Shown: positions 55,085 through 64,000 of the stretch, piece after piece
Numbering within the stretch: the first letter of the stretch is position 1
Layout of the letters: every line of letters starts with the position of its first letter
Source: Rhabdophis nuchalis
Lineage: Eukaryota > Chordata > Lepidosauria > Squamata > Natricidae
Direction: 5' to 3'
DNA length: 64,000 bases
Assembly (NCBI GenBank): GCA_039707465.1
Contig: CM077647.1
Location: 177,438,663 to 177,502,662, forward strand
The notes under the pieces: generated by a model
The model's input: the letters and a program-made list of their open reading frames with translations, nothing else
The model's database searches: none
What the model was told of the DNA's origin: nothing
Position numbers and translations under genes: made by a program

Positions 55085-55580
55085 ACCTTTATTTATTTTA
55101 TTTATTTATTTATTTATATTTATATCCAGCCCTTCTCCACAGAGGACCCAGGGCGGCACACAGGAAATTTAAAAATATACAAAAATAGAAAAATAAATAC
55201 ATAATTTAAAATATATATTAAATTATCCCGATCCTATGCTAAAAACCAAATTGTTAAAATACCCAATTTTAAACTTTCTAAAAGTCCCCGTGGGAGGTTA
55301 GGCTAGGCCGGCTTGTTGGAAAAGGTATGTCTTTAGACATTGGCGGAAGAGGCGGAGGTCGGCGATGGTGCGTAATTCAGGGGGTAGATCGTTCCAAAGG
55401 GCAGGGCCCACCAGAGAGAAGGCTCTTCCCCTGGGTGTCGCCAGTCGGCATTGTCCGGCCGACGGCACCCTGAGAAGGCCCTCTCTGTAGGAGCGTATTG
55501 GTCTAAGGGATGTATGGGGCAGGAGGTGGTCTCGCATATAACTAGGCCCCGAGCCATGGAGCGCTTTAAAGATTTTAGCA
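55085..55580 (-). pseudogene. L2 LINE 3' end
   Basis: Minus strand encodes IFKALHGSGPSYMRDHLLPH and GRAFSLVGPALWNDLPPE, then the 3' UTR with 'gcgccctgggtcctctgtgg'-like wording and an ATTT tail at about 55,090-55,125. Truncated upstream at the ALHGSG region. Confidence 0.85.
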
Positions 55581-55930
55581 ACTTTAAGAGGTGTGGACTT
55601 CAATTCCCAGCATTCACCAGCCAGTACTGACAGAATTCACAGACATAGGAAACAAAGTCAATCATGTCAGACATAACTTCCATATTTAAATGAGAGTACG
55701 ATAATTATCTCTTTATCAAATTCTCATGGGGTAAAATTTAATCTGCCAGCAGCTACTCGCTTCGTATTTCTCTTCGTGCTTCACCTTTCCTACGACCTCC
55801 TCCCATGGGTGTCTTAGCATTATATTACTTTGTTATTTGCATATACACTGAGAGCTTCTGCAACGGAGACAAATTCTTTGTGTGTCCAATCGCATTTGGC
55901 CAATAAAGAATATTCTGTTTAATAATATGA
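55581..55930 (+). mobile_element. L3-like LINE 3' end
   Basis: The last 100 bp repeat the wording at 355-450 ('acactgagagcttctgc', 'gtgtgtccaatcgcatttgg', AATAAAG). No microsatellite has grown from this tail. Confidence 0.6.
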
Positions 55931-56054
55931 AAAATTGGATAGAAACAAAAGTTTTCATGTGCAAACAGGAAACAATCAACCAGGCACAACATCTTAGGCA
56001 TTTAACAGTGGATTGGTCATGTGACTACATCAAAATATCCCATAGTTGAATCAT
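55931..56054. other. Short spacer
   Basis: No supported feature. Confidence 0.4.
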
Positions 56055-56340
56055 GTAGAATGGAAGGGGAGGGGAGAGAAGAGGGTGGAGAGGAGAAATG
56101 GGGGTGGAGTGAAGATGTGGGGGTGGGAGGGAATGAAGAGGAGTGGAGAAAAGAGTGGAGAGGAAAGGAGGATAAAGGGGGGGAGGGGGCGGGTGAAGTA
56201 GAGAGGAGAGGAGCAAGAAGAAAAAAGGGGAAAAGAGAGGAGAAGGTGGAGAGGAGAAGTCGAGGAGGAGAGGAGATGGGGAGAAGGGGAGAAGAGGAGA
56301 AGGGGTGGAAAGGAGAGGAAGGGGAGGGAAGGGAAGAACA
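56055..56340. repeat. GGAGA-rich purine tract
   Basis: About 285 bp of purine-rich sequence with G-runs ('gggggtggga', 'gggggagggggcggg'), adjoining a CR1 3' fragment (56,365-56,430, antisense). Confidence 0.85.
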
Positions 56341-56430
56341 ATAGGATAGTGTGAGTCAGATACAACAGAACAGAACTGGAAGGGATCTTGGAGGTCTTCT
56401 AGTCCAGCCCCCTGCTCAAGCTGGGATTAT

Positions 56431-57060
56431 GCATACCATGTCTTTCCCAATGGATAGATTATTATCTTCAATGTTTTCACCTGGCGATACGTTTCTTGCT
56501 TACTTGTCAGACTAAATTTCTGTGCAATTTCTCCACAGCTGGCTTTGATGCAGATGAGACCCAGCCAGAAGAGAAAGAGAGAGAGAAAGAGAGTTGGAGT
56601 ATAGCTGGCATGGTTGACTTCTTGATAGTTGCTTTTCGTGTAAATCTTTGTGTTGGTCTCTGTTCCTCTGGGTGTTGATTGCTGGGGCGCTTGGTTCTTT
56701 TTGTTCCCTATTGTCTCTTTGGAAGGAATGGTGTGTAGGTGTTGATTACGTCGATGGGCCTATTTGTGTCCGATTTGTCAGAGTGCCGCGCTTACAGAAT
56801 TCTCTACCGTTTTTGGACTTGGCTTTTCATTCCTCGCCCACGAGATTTGGGGGCAAAAATGCCCAATCGAAATTATAAAATATGGAAAAGTATCCCACAG
56901 ATAGAAATGGACCATGAGATACGACTTTGAATTCCTCGAAAGCCACCGCTTCTGATGGAGTTTCTGGGACGTCTTTGGTACCAACTGGAGAATGAAAGAA
57001 AGGAGAGAATGAAAAGCTCCACCTTTAACCCAGCAGTCTGGAGATATGGCTTCCCATCCA
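56431..57060. other. Unannotated spacer
   Basis: No gene or recognised repeat. Short frames only. Confidence 0.4.
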
Positions 57061-57480
57061 CCTTTCAGGGAGATTCTCAGTCATTCAGATCATGGTGGTC
57101 GCAAAGGGGCTTTTTCAAAAGACAACAGGACTGTTGTTTTCCTTGAAGCAGGGAAGGACTGCTGGGGGTTTGCAGAGGTTCAGGAGAACCTCTAGCTAAT
57201 ATTCTGTGGAGAGGAAGGGAAGGGGTGGGTGGGGCCAGCCAGGAGTCAACAGGCCTCAATAGCCTGGGGAGGCCATTTTCCACCTCCCGGACTTTCGAGG
57301 ATAGACTCTGGAACTGAGGGAGGGAAAAAATGTCCCCCCTGTGATGATGCAGGAGGCCCACTAGGCCACACTCACTATAGCCACACCCACCCATTGTTAA
57401 AATTTTTGAAGCCCACCCCTGCCTTGAACTGCTTTTCGTTTTCATCCAAGAAGCTTCTTCCATTCGGACAGAATGTTGGA
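57061..57480. mobile_element. Penelope-like terminal repeat relics, both orientations
   Basis: 57,070-57,145 carries the 'ggggctttttcaaaagacaac' block seen beside the hairpin elsewhere. 57,435-57,470 reads, on the minus strand, 'gaagaagcttcttggatg', so an inverted and mutated hairpin copy lies there. Unassigned host or repeat sequence lies between. Confidence 0.45.
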
Positions 57481-57640
57481 GAATGGACGGATTGATATTC
57501 CATGCAGTCCTTGGATCATTAGTACTCTCTCTGAGAGTCACTGAGGCCGCTTGGAGGTTTACAGTCTCTCAGAGAGAATACTAACAACCAGATGACTGCA
57601 AGCAATATACATCCTTCTATCCTCCACCATTCTGTCAGAA

Positions 57641-57680
57641 CTGAAGAAGCTTCTTGGAAGCGAAGCGAAACCTCTTCAAG
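57641..57680 (+). other. Hammerhead-like hairpin (partly altered)
   Basis: CTGAAGA, arms GCTTC and GAAGC around a changed loop, then GAAACCTC. Both core boxes are present; the expected GTC after GAAAC is CTC. Confidence 0.45.
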
Positions 57681-57839
57681 GAAAAACACAGAAAGTCCAG
57701 TTGGCTTTTGAAGAAGCACCTTTGGGAGTAGAAAGATGACAGAGACACAAAAGTCAAAAACAATGTAGACAATATTCCGCAGGATATATGAAATATACAA
57801 GATTTAAATTAAATTTATTTATTTTTGTAAGCATTTACA

Positions 57840-58660
57840 AACGTTGCCAAAAGGTATGCAGGGAAGGCTCCAGGATCTCCTTCATTGGGAAGTTCTGGTC
57901 AGGGTATTAAATACATTTTTCAACCATGAAAATATTGCTTACATTCTTCTGTGGAAGAAGAAAACGTTAGATTGCAAAACAATGTTGGAGAAAAGCCAAA
58001 ATTTCAACGTTCAAATTAGAACCAAGTTTCTACAAAGTATGAAATATGTGAATGCAGAAAAATTGCACAAACCGATTGCAAAGCTAGACACCACCGAGTT
58101 GCTAAATTAATCCACTGGTCATTATGTGAAAAATACAACTTAATCTGTATCCCAAAAGTCATAGGAGCACAAAGTGGAAAAAGTTACTGAAAAGGAGAAG
58201 GCGAAGATCTTGTGGGACTTCCGAAAACAGAAAGATCGTCATTTGGAACACCAGATGCCAGATATCACGGTTTCTGAGTGTCGAAGGGTACCGTTTATTG
58301 ATACTGCTGTACACGGAGACGGCAGAATCCTAAAAAACGACCTGGACAAAATCACGGAATATCCCGACCTGGCCATCGAAATGATGCGATTATGGATGAA
58401 ACATATCAGAGTGACGCCCATGGCCATCAGGGCACTTGGTAATATTGCCCAAGAATTTTGCAAAAGACGTCAAGACGTTGCGGCTTCTTGCAATAACACA
58501 AAAAAATTGCGCTAATCGGAAATTGCTCTAATTGGAACATCGTACATTTTAAGAAGATCTTTGGTTGATATCTACGGTGCTGGCAGCAACCCCTATCAAT
58601 CATTCTCAACAGTCAATGATATTTCTAATCCATTTTTTAAATGCTCAGTTGAGGGAGTTT
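57840..58660 (+). pseudogene. R4/Dong-like LINE 3' end with restriction-type endonuclease
   Basis: Broken frames give AKLIHWSLCEKYNL (about 58,100), then, in one frame from 58,174, KAKILWDFRKQKDRHLEHQ, MPDITV, FIDTAVHGDGRI, YPDLAIEMMRLWM and IRALGNIAQEF, followed by ALIGTSYILRRSL in another frame. The PD...D pattern and neighbouring residues are those of the restriction-like endonuclease at the C-terminus of R4/Dong-group LINEs. The frame is broken by stops, and upstream RT is not seen. Confidence 0.65.
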
Positions 58661-59100
58661 CATGTTTAATGAATAGAAGATCATAACAATGCCCTCCTGG
58701 CTGCAGCTGCTAAAAGAACTAATAGATTTGTGTACGTGTGAGAGAGAAAGGTGCAAAGGAGAAACAGCGGTAGGCTTTGTAAGGTTCCCTGATAGGTTGT
58801 GTCAAGGGGCAACTGGGAAATGCTATCTTGCAGGTGGAAGGTGTGCTAGATAAAGGAGAATTGATGGAAGAACTAAACCAGAGTTAGAAGCCACTCGCTC
58901 ATGTTGCCTACCTATCACATTTAATGCAATGGGAGAACCATAAACCCCCATCGCCTGAGGAATATCAATTCAAAGCTAAAGCACTCTTAGATCACACCAT
59001 CAATCGGTAACTTGAACAAACTTTTCTGCGCTTCTGGTGTTTAATAACAAACCTATGATGGAGCTGCTTACGTATTTCTTGTGATTATTAAAATGTCATA
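58661..59100. other. Unannotated spacer
   Basis: No gene is supported. Start of the stretch resembles part of 53.75-53.8 kb. Confidence 0.4.
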
Positions 59101-59570
59101 AACGGTGATTAAAGAAAGAGTGCAGAGAAGAGCAACAAAGAGGATTAGGGGACTGGAGGCTAAAACATATCAAGAACAGTTGCTGGAATTGGGCATGTCT
59201 ACATTGATGAAAAGAAGGACTTTGGGGGGACATGAAAGCAGTCTTCCAATATCCCAGCGGTTGCCACAAAGAAGACAGAGTCAAGCTACTCTCCAAAGCA
59301 TCTGAGGGTAGGACAAGAAGCAATGGGTGGAAACTAATCAAGGAGAGAAGCAATTTAGAACTAAGGAGAACTTTCCTGAGTTTAGAACAATTAATTAGTG
59401 GAACAACTTACCTCCAGAAATTGCGAATGCCCCAACACTGGAAGTTTTTAAAAAGAGATTGGATAACCATTTGTTTGAAGTGGTGTAGGATTTCCTGCCT
59501 AAGCAGGGGGTTGGACTAGAAGACCTCCAAGGTCCCTTCCAACTGTGTTATTCTATTCTATTTCCTCTCT
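59101..59570 (+). pseudogene. CR1 LINE 3' end
   Basis: Sense CR1 C-terminus ([37 protein letters not shown]) and 3' UTR with 'gttggactagaagacctcc', ending in TTCTA-type units near 59,565. It is the duplicate of the 38.8-kb CR1 and longer at its 5' side. Confidence 0.87.
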
Positions 59571-60190
59571 ATATGTGTGTGTGTTTTTTAATTGCTTTGT
59601 AAAATGGAGCACTCATAATATTGAGATTCCTGGAAAACTGGAGAATGCCTGGAAGCTTCAGCTGAACGAGACAGAAAAAGCATGGTTGGGAAGCTTCTAA
59701 TCCCATGCAGTTAGGATTAGGATAACTCAACCAAAGGAAAAGCAAAGGAAGAGAGGAGGACTCACCTGAGACAGAGTTTTGGGGGCTCAGAGGGAGGCTG
59801 CGTCCAGGGAAGGCAAACCCCAAAAGGACAAAGAGGATGATGGACACCATTGTGAAGTTCAGACTGACGTCTACAAGGGCTCCCAGCAGGTATGTAATCC
59901 CAGCAAGACGAAGGAAATGACCCTCCAGACCTTCGGGAGTAAGTGTGCAAGACGACTCAGAGGTGTGGATTTAAACATAATCAGAAGGTAGTTTTGGCAT
60001 CACATGTTCTTGGTTCTTTTTCCCCATTGGCCCTATTTGTTTGGTCCTCCTCCAATCCCATTCGACTAAGGCTGATCCCGGAACAATATTGACTTCAGTG
60101 GCCACAGGACGCCCAGTGTTGGCAACGGCTTAGATTCTGATTTATCTTTGGCCTCAACTTTGTAGCCAAAAATGTTTAATGGGCAAACAG
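59571..60190 (-). repeat. Leader-exon duplicate segment, copy at 59 kb
   Basis: Partner of 39,091-39,720. The match ends near 60,190, where the 1-kb terminal-exon unit begins, so a recombination breakpoint lies there. Confidence 0.85.
59766..59850 (-). CDS. Signal-peptide exon of an unidentified gene (copy B)
   Basis: ATG at 59,850, strong GTGAGT donor at 59,765-59,760, phase 1. Encodes the same MVSIILFVLLGFAFPGRS signal peptide as copy A, with small changes in the following Leu/Pro/Ser stretch (SPQNSVS). A TTTAAA box lies at 59,975-59,970. The phase would fit the terminal exon at 62.25 kb, but that exon lies upstream of this leader, so the pair cannot be spliced in this order. The intended downstream exons are not recognisable toward 59.1 kb. 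Confidence 0.55.
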
Positions 60191-61200
60191 GTAACTGTGG
60201 TATGAAGAGAGGTGTATATTGGTGTATATTGGTGCAATTTCCCTTGGTGGCGTGGCGTATGGTCACACTTTCCAAAAGAGATGGGACTTGTAGTGTTTCA
60301 TCTGGAGGGTGAAAAGAAAGCAGTGGGAGGAACTCAAGGGCCAATGGGGGCCCAAGAGCAGACTGAACTCCTAACAACCAGTGAACTGAAATCCTTCGTA
60401 ACGGAGGTCCTTCCTACCTGAAGTTCTTCTCAACTTCCCGAGGAAGTCCTCCCTCCTCACTCTCTTGGGGGAAAGGGTTTGATGAGGGAACCATAGAGTT
60501 GGGTTTAGTCAAAGGAACTAACAAAGTGAGTGGTGTATGAAGAGAGGGGAATCTTTGTCGCTCGAAGGTTGGACTTTTGGGGTCCTGGGTGCTCTCTGAG
60601 CTTGGGGGTTTTCTTGAAGAAGTTTCAAGACCCTACTAGGGAACATCATTAGTCCTAGAAGGGAGTGGGGTCTCTGGGAAGGAGGAGGAGGAGGAGGAGA
60701 AAGAGAAAGAGAAGAAGGAGAAGGGGAAGGGGAAGGGGGAGGTGGAGAGGAAGGGGAAGGGTTAAGGTTAGGATTAGGAGGAGGAGGAGGAGGAGAGCTA
60801 TGGGGTCCTAGATGCTCTGGTTGTTTTGCAGATGTTTCATGACCCAAATAGGGATCATTATCAATGCTAGAATGGAGTGGGGTTTGTGGAGAGAAGGGAG
60901 GAAAGTAGAGACTCACGACCCCTTCCTGGGCACTTGGAAGAATACCACCTGCCAAGAATCATGAGATCAAGATAAGCCCATCAATAACGCCGGCTGAGAG
61001 AAAAGAAGATGTGCAGACAAGTATTGTGGGAATTGTTGACCCACTCAGTTGAGAGTGGAAGAGGAGGCCCGTTCACTCCCCTGAGCCTGGGATAGCATCC
61101 CTTCCTAATGGAACTGTCGTATCCTAATGAGGCTCTAGAATTGTGTGGGAGTTTAAGTCATCGCAGTTCCTGAAGGCGACCATGGTACTCTGGCACCCCA
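60191..61200 (-). repeat. Tandem unit 1 (truncated terminal-exon copy)
   Basis: Closely matches 62,165-63,180, including a GAG/GGA array (about 60,680-60,800), the 'ccttcctgggcacttggaag' block and the far end 'gcgaccatggtactctgg'. The terminal exon is present only from its acceptor (exon start 60,301) to about 60,226, after which sequence from the leader-segment follows, so this exon copy is a pseudo-exon. Confidence 0.85.
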
Positions 61201-61224
61201 GCTCATATTTAACTTTTTATTTAA

Positions 61225-61700
61225 TTAGATTGTATAAGCTGTTCTCCAAAGCACCTGATGGCATGACAAGAAGCAATGGGTGGAAACCAGTGGTGAAATT
61301 CAAATTTTTTTACTACTGGTTCTGTGGGCGTGGCTTGTGGGCATGGCAGGGGAAGAATACTGCAAAATCTCCATTCCAACCCCGCTTTGGGGCCAGCCAC
61401 AGGTAGTATTTGCCGGTTCTCCAAACTATTAAAATTTTCGGTACTGGTTCTCCATAGTGGAAACTCATCAAGGAGGGAAGCAACTTAGGAAGAATTTCCT
61501 GACAGTGAGAGAAATTCATCTGTGGAACAACTTGACTCCAGAAGTTGTTCCAATTATGAAGGTCTTAAAGAAGATGTTTGGATAACCATTTGTCTGAAGT
61601 GGTGTAAGGTTCCCTGCCTAAGCAGAGGGTTGGACTAGAAGACCTCCAAGGTCCCTTCCAACTCTGTCATTCGATTCTATTTTATTCTGTTTTCTTCTGT
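61225..61700 (+). pseudogene. CR1 LINE 3' end split by a hAT element
   Basis: Sense CR1 from 'ctgttctccaaagcacctg' to 61,287, resuming at 61,457 with 'tggaaactcatcaaggagg', 3' UTR to about 61,665 and a TTCTA-type tail to about 61,760. Confidence 0.85.
61288..61456. mobile_element. hAT element inside CR1, right end truncated
   Basis: Starts CAGTGGTGAAATTC. GTGGAAAC is on both sides (61,280-61,287 and 61,457-61,464), an exact 8-bp duplication. The right end reads 'ggttctccata' rather than an inverted terminus, so the element used an internal or mutated end. Confidence 0.8.
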
Positions 61701-61818
61701 TCTGTTCTAATTCGCTATGCTATGCTATCCCTATTTTATTCCTATTCTATTTTATTCCCTATTCTATTCTTTGAGTGCATAAAGGAAAACGAGCACGCCA
61801 CCGTTTCTAACACCCAAG

Positions 61819-61830
61819 TTTATTTTATAT
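61819..61830 (-). terminator. Polyadenylation signal for the unidentified gene
   Basis: Minus strand reads AAAATAAAC about 160 bp after the stop codon of the terminal exon. Confidence 0.65.
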
Positions 61831-61987
61831 ATGTTGCGGTGTACGATGTGGTTATTGAAAGCCATAGTAGTTCTGCCATTTTTTGAAAGCTATAAACCCA
61901 AAGGGAAGCAGGAAACAGATGTTGGGATAGGTAAAACTTGAGAAGAAAGGAATACAATCCAGCCACCGCACAAGAAGCCTGAACCGG

Positions 61988-62253
61988 TCAAATCTTCTTG
62001 GAGGACGCGGAATCCGAAAAGTCCTCTTTGTTGTCTTCGAACTTCCACGTGGTTTGCATGGGCTGCACGAAGACGGTTCTGTTGCATGGATGGACGGTCA
62101 CTTCCAGGACACCGAGCAGGTTGTAGGGCACGCCGACCGTCAACTTCTGCGCGATGATTGATAACTGCAGATGGTGTATATTGGTGCAATTTCCCTTGGT
62201 GTCGTGGCCTATGATCAAACTTTCCATAAGAGATGGGACTTGTAGTGCTTCAT
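61988..62253 (-). CDS. Terminal exon of an unidentified gene
   Basis: Begins at a good acceptor (CTGCTTTCTTTTCACCCTCCAG ends at 62,254) in phase 1 and runs 88 codons to TGA (61,990-61,988), followed by a 3' UTR and AATAAA. Residues include an N-glycosylation site (NCT) early, another in CNRTVF near residue 60, and VPYNLLGVLEVTVHP in the middle; the end is acidic then serine- and lysine-rich (EDNKEDFSDSASSKKI). Two cysteines are seen. The look is a secreted or extracellular beta-rich segment. I do not recognise the family. The phase matches the signal-peptide exons at 39.3 and 59.8 kb, so they could belong to one multicopy gene family, but that is inference. Confidence 0.6.
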
Positions 62254-63180
62254 CTGGAGGGTGAAAAGAAAGCAGTGGGAGGAACTCAAGGGCCAATGGG
62301 GGCCCAAGAGCAGACTGAACTCCTAACAACCAGTGAACTGAAATCCTTCCCAACTGAGGTCCTTCCTACCTGAACTTCATCTCAACTTCCCGAGGAATTC
62401 CTCCCTCCTCACTCTCTTGGGGGAAAGGGTTCGATGAGGAAACCATAGAGTTGGGTTTAGTCAAAGGAACTAACAAGATGAGTGGTATGAAGAGAGGGGA
62501 ATCTTTGTCGCTCGAGGGTTGGACTTTTGGGGTCCTGGGTGCTCTCTGAGCTTGGGGGTTTTCTTGGAGAAGTTTCATGACCCAACTAGGGAACATCATT
62601 AGTGCTAGAAGGGAGTGGGGTCTCTGGGAAGGAGGAGGAGGAGGAGAAAGAGAAGGAGAAGGGGAAGGAGAAGGAGAAGGAGGAGGGGGAGGGGAAGGAG
62701 AAGGGTTAAGGTTAGAGTTAGGGTTAGGAGGAGGAGGAGGAGGAGGAGGAGGAGAGCTATGGGGTCCTTGATGCTCTCTGAGCTTGGTGGTTGTTTTGCA
62801 GATGTTTCATGACCCAAATAGGGATCATTGTCAATGCTAGAAGGGAGTGGGGTTTGTGGAGAGAAGGGAGGAAAGTAGAGACTCACGACCCCTTCCTGGG
62901 CACTTGGAAGAACACCACCTGCCAAGAATCATGAGATCAAGATAAGCCCATCAATAACGCCGGCTGGGAGAAAAGAAGACGCCTGCAGGCAAGTATTGTG
63001 GGAATTGTAGACCCACTCAGTTGAGAGTGGAAGAGGAGGCCCGTTCACTCCCCTGAGCCTGGGATAGCATCCCTTCCTAACAGAACTGGCGTATCCTAAT
63101 GAGGCTCTAGAATTGTGTGGGAGTTTAAGTCATCGCAGTTCCTGAAGGCGACCATGGTACTCTGGCACCCCAGGTCGGTG
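62165..63180 (-). repeat. Tandem unit 2
   Basis: Partner of 60,191-61,200. Contains most of the terminal exon's first half, the intron with a GAG/GGA array (62,630-62,755) and degenerate 'ggttagagttagggttagg', and a possible small internal exon with acceptor and GTGAGT donor near 62,890-62,925. Confidence 0.85.
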
Positions 63181-63470
63181 ACAATGTCTTAGGTGTTCCT
63201 CGAACACCTCTTCAATACATGTTACTCTATACATCTGGAATATGCTAGCGTTTGCTAGCAGATTCAAAAAAATAAGTATAGAAAACTTTGGATCTTTAAA
63301 AATATGCCAGCGTTCTGGAGATTCAAAAAAATTAATTAGAACAGAGAAGACACTGAACACCCCAGAAAAAAGGAGTTGTAAGGCGTGTAGTCCTGAGTGG
63401 GCAGAATACAAAACTTTTAGAAAAACTCTGAGATACAGTCAGTTACCAGGATGAGTAACAAGCCTCCCAA
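63181..63470. other. Unannotated spacer
   Basis: No supported gene or known repeat. Confidence 0.4.
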
Positions 63471-63605
<135 letters not shown>

Positions 63606-64000
63606 GAACAGTCTCAACAAGAACATTTAGTTTCTGTGTTGTTTTAGCATGCATGTTTATTTTGTTGATGTGTTTAAGTGTTTAAAAAGAGAAAGAGAGA
63701 GTGTGTCTCTGACATCAGTGCCCTCCACCTGTGTAACCTTGACATGAAGTGGTTGACACTGAAGGGGTAGGAGACCCAGGGAGACAAAAGGTGGAATCAG
63801 ATATTGGTTAGAAAGAACAAACAGTCCCATTAGGTTTCTGAAGGGACAGATCAAGTGGACCACAAACCCGGTCCAAGGGAACAATTGAGACAAAAATTCA
63901 AATTGCCCCTAAGAGAAATTTTATTGCCAGGAGCTGAGGAGGAGCAGCGTAAAATGTGAGTGTATGCTCCATTCTCAATGGCTGATTTATATAATTGGAA
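63606..64000. other. Unannotated window end
   Basis: No supported feature. Confidence 0.4.

Overview
The window looks like nuclear DNA of a squamate reptile, most likely a snake. The main evidence is the repeat content: CR1 and L3-like LINEs with pentanucleotide tails, L2, L1, Penelope-like and R4-like retroelements, tRNA-derived Sauria-type SINEs, many non-autonomous hAT elements, Helitrons, and long GATA/GACA arrays of the kind known in snakes as Bkm repeats. No bacterial gene organisation is present. I found no complete conventional host gene.

Layout. About 1-13 kb: old L1, L3-like and CR1 LINE fragments, two hAT elements with exact 8-bp target duplications (one SPIN-like), two purine-rich tracts, a Penelope-like fragment, a GATA/GACA/GGAT block and L2 copies. 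13-19 kb: a hAT element with a minisatellite interior, an L2 copy split by another hAT, and several CR1 3' ends. 19.5-25.5 kb: a locally duplicated block whose second copy carries an ORF1-only L1 derivative (HAL1-like) with an intact 282-codon reading frame. 26-31 kb: microsatellites, a Sauria SINE, a possible solitary LTR, a hAT element, and one immunoglobulin heavy-chain constant-domain exon on the minus strand (29,443-29,804). 31-39 kb: a 2-kb CR1 element with most of its reverse transcriptase ORF, then a very young 5-kb Ty3/Gypsy element inserted into a SINE. 39-46 kb: a full-length but inactivated L1 inserted into another SINE with a 16-bp target duplication. 46-53 kb: a 143-bp tandem repeat invaded by two Helitrons of one family, then a broken chromovirus-type Gypsy with an L2 inside it. 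53-64 kb: assorted LINE and hAT relics, an R4-like LINE fragment with a restriction-type endonuclease domain, and tandem copies of exons from an unidentified gene.

The host-derived material is all on the minus strand. It consists of one Ig domain exon, two near-identical 85-bp signal-peptide exons (39.3 and 59.8 kb), and a terminal exon with a polyadenylation signal (61.9-62.3 kb) plus a truncated duplicate (60.2-60.3 kb). Leader and terminal exons share splice phase 1. A CR1 copy lies at the same place beside both leader exons and beside an inverted fragment at 30.1 kb, so the host segment was duplicated after that CR1 landed. The picture is a repeat-swollen, duplicating region around immunoglobulin heavy-chain constant material.
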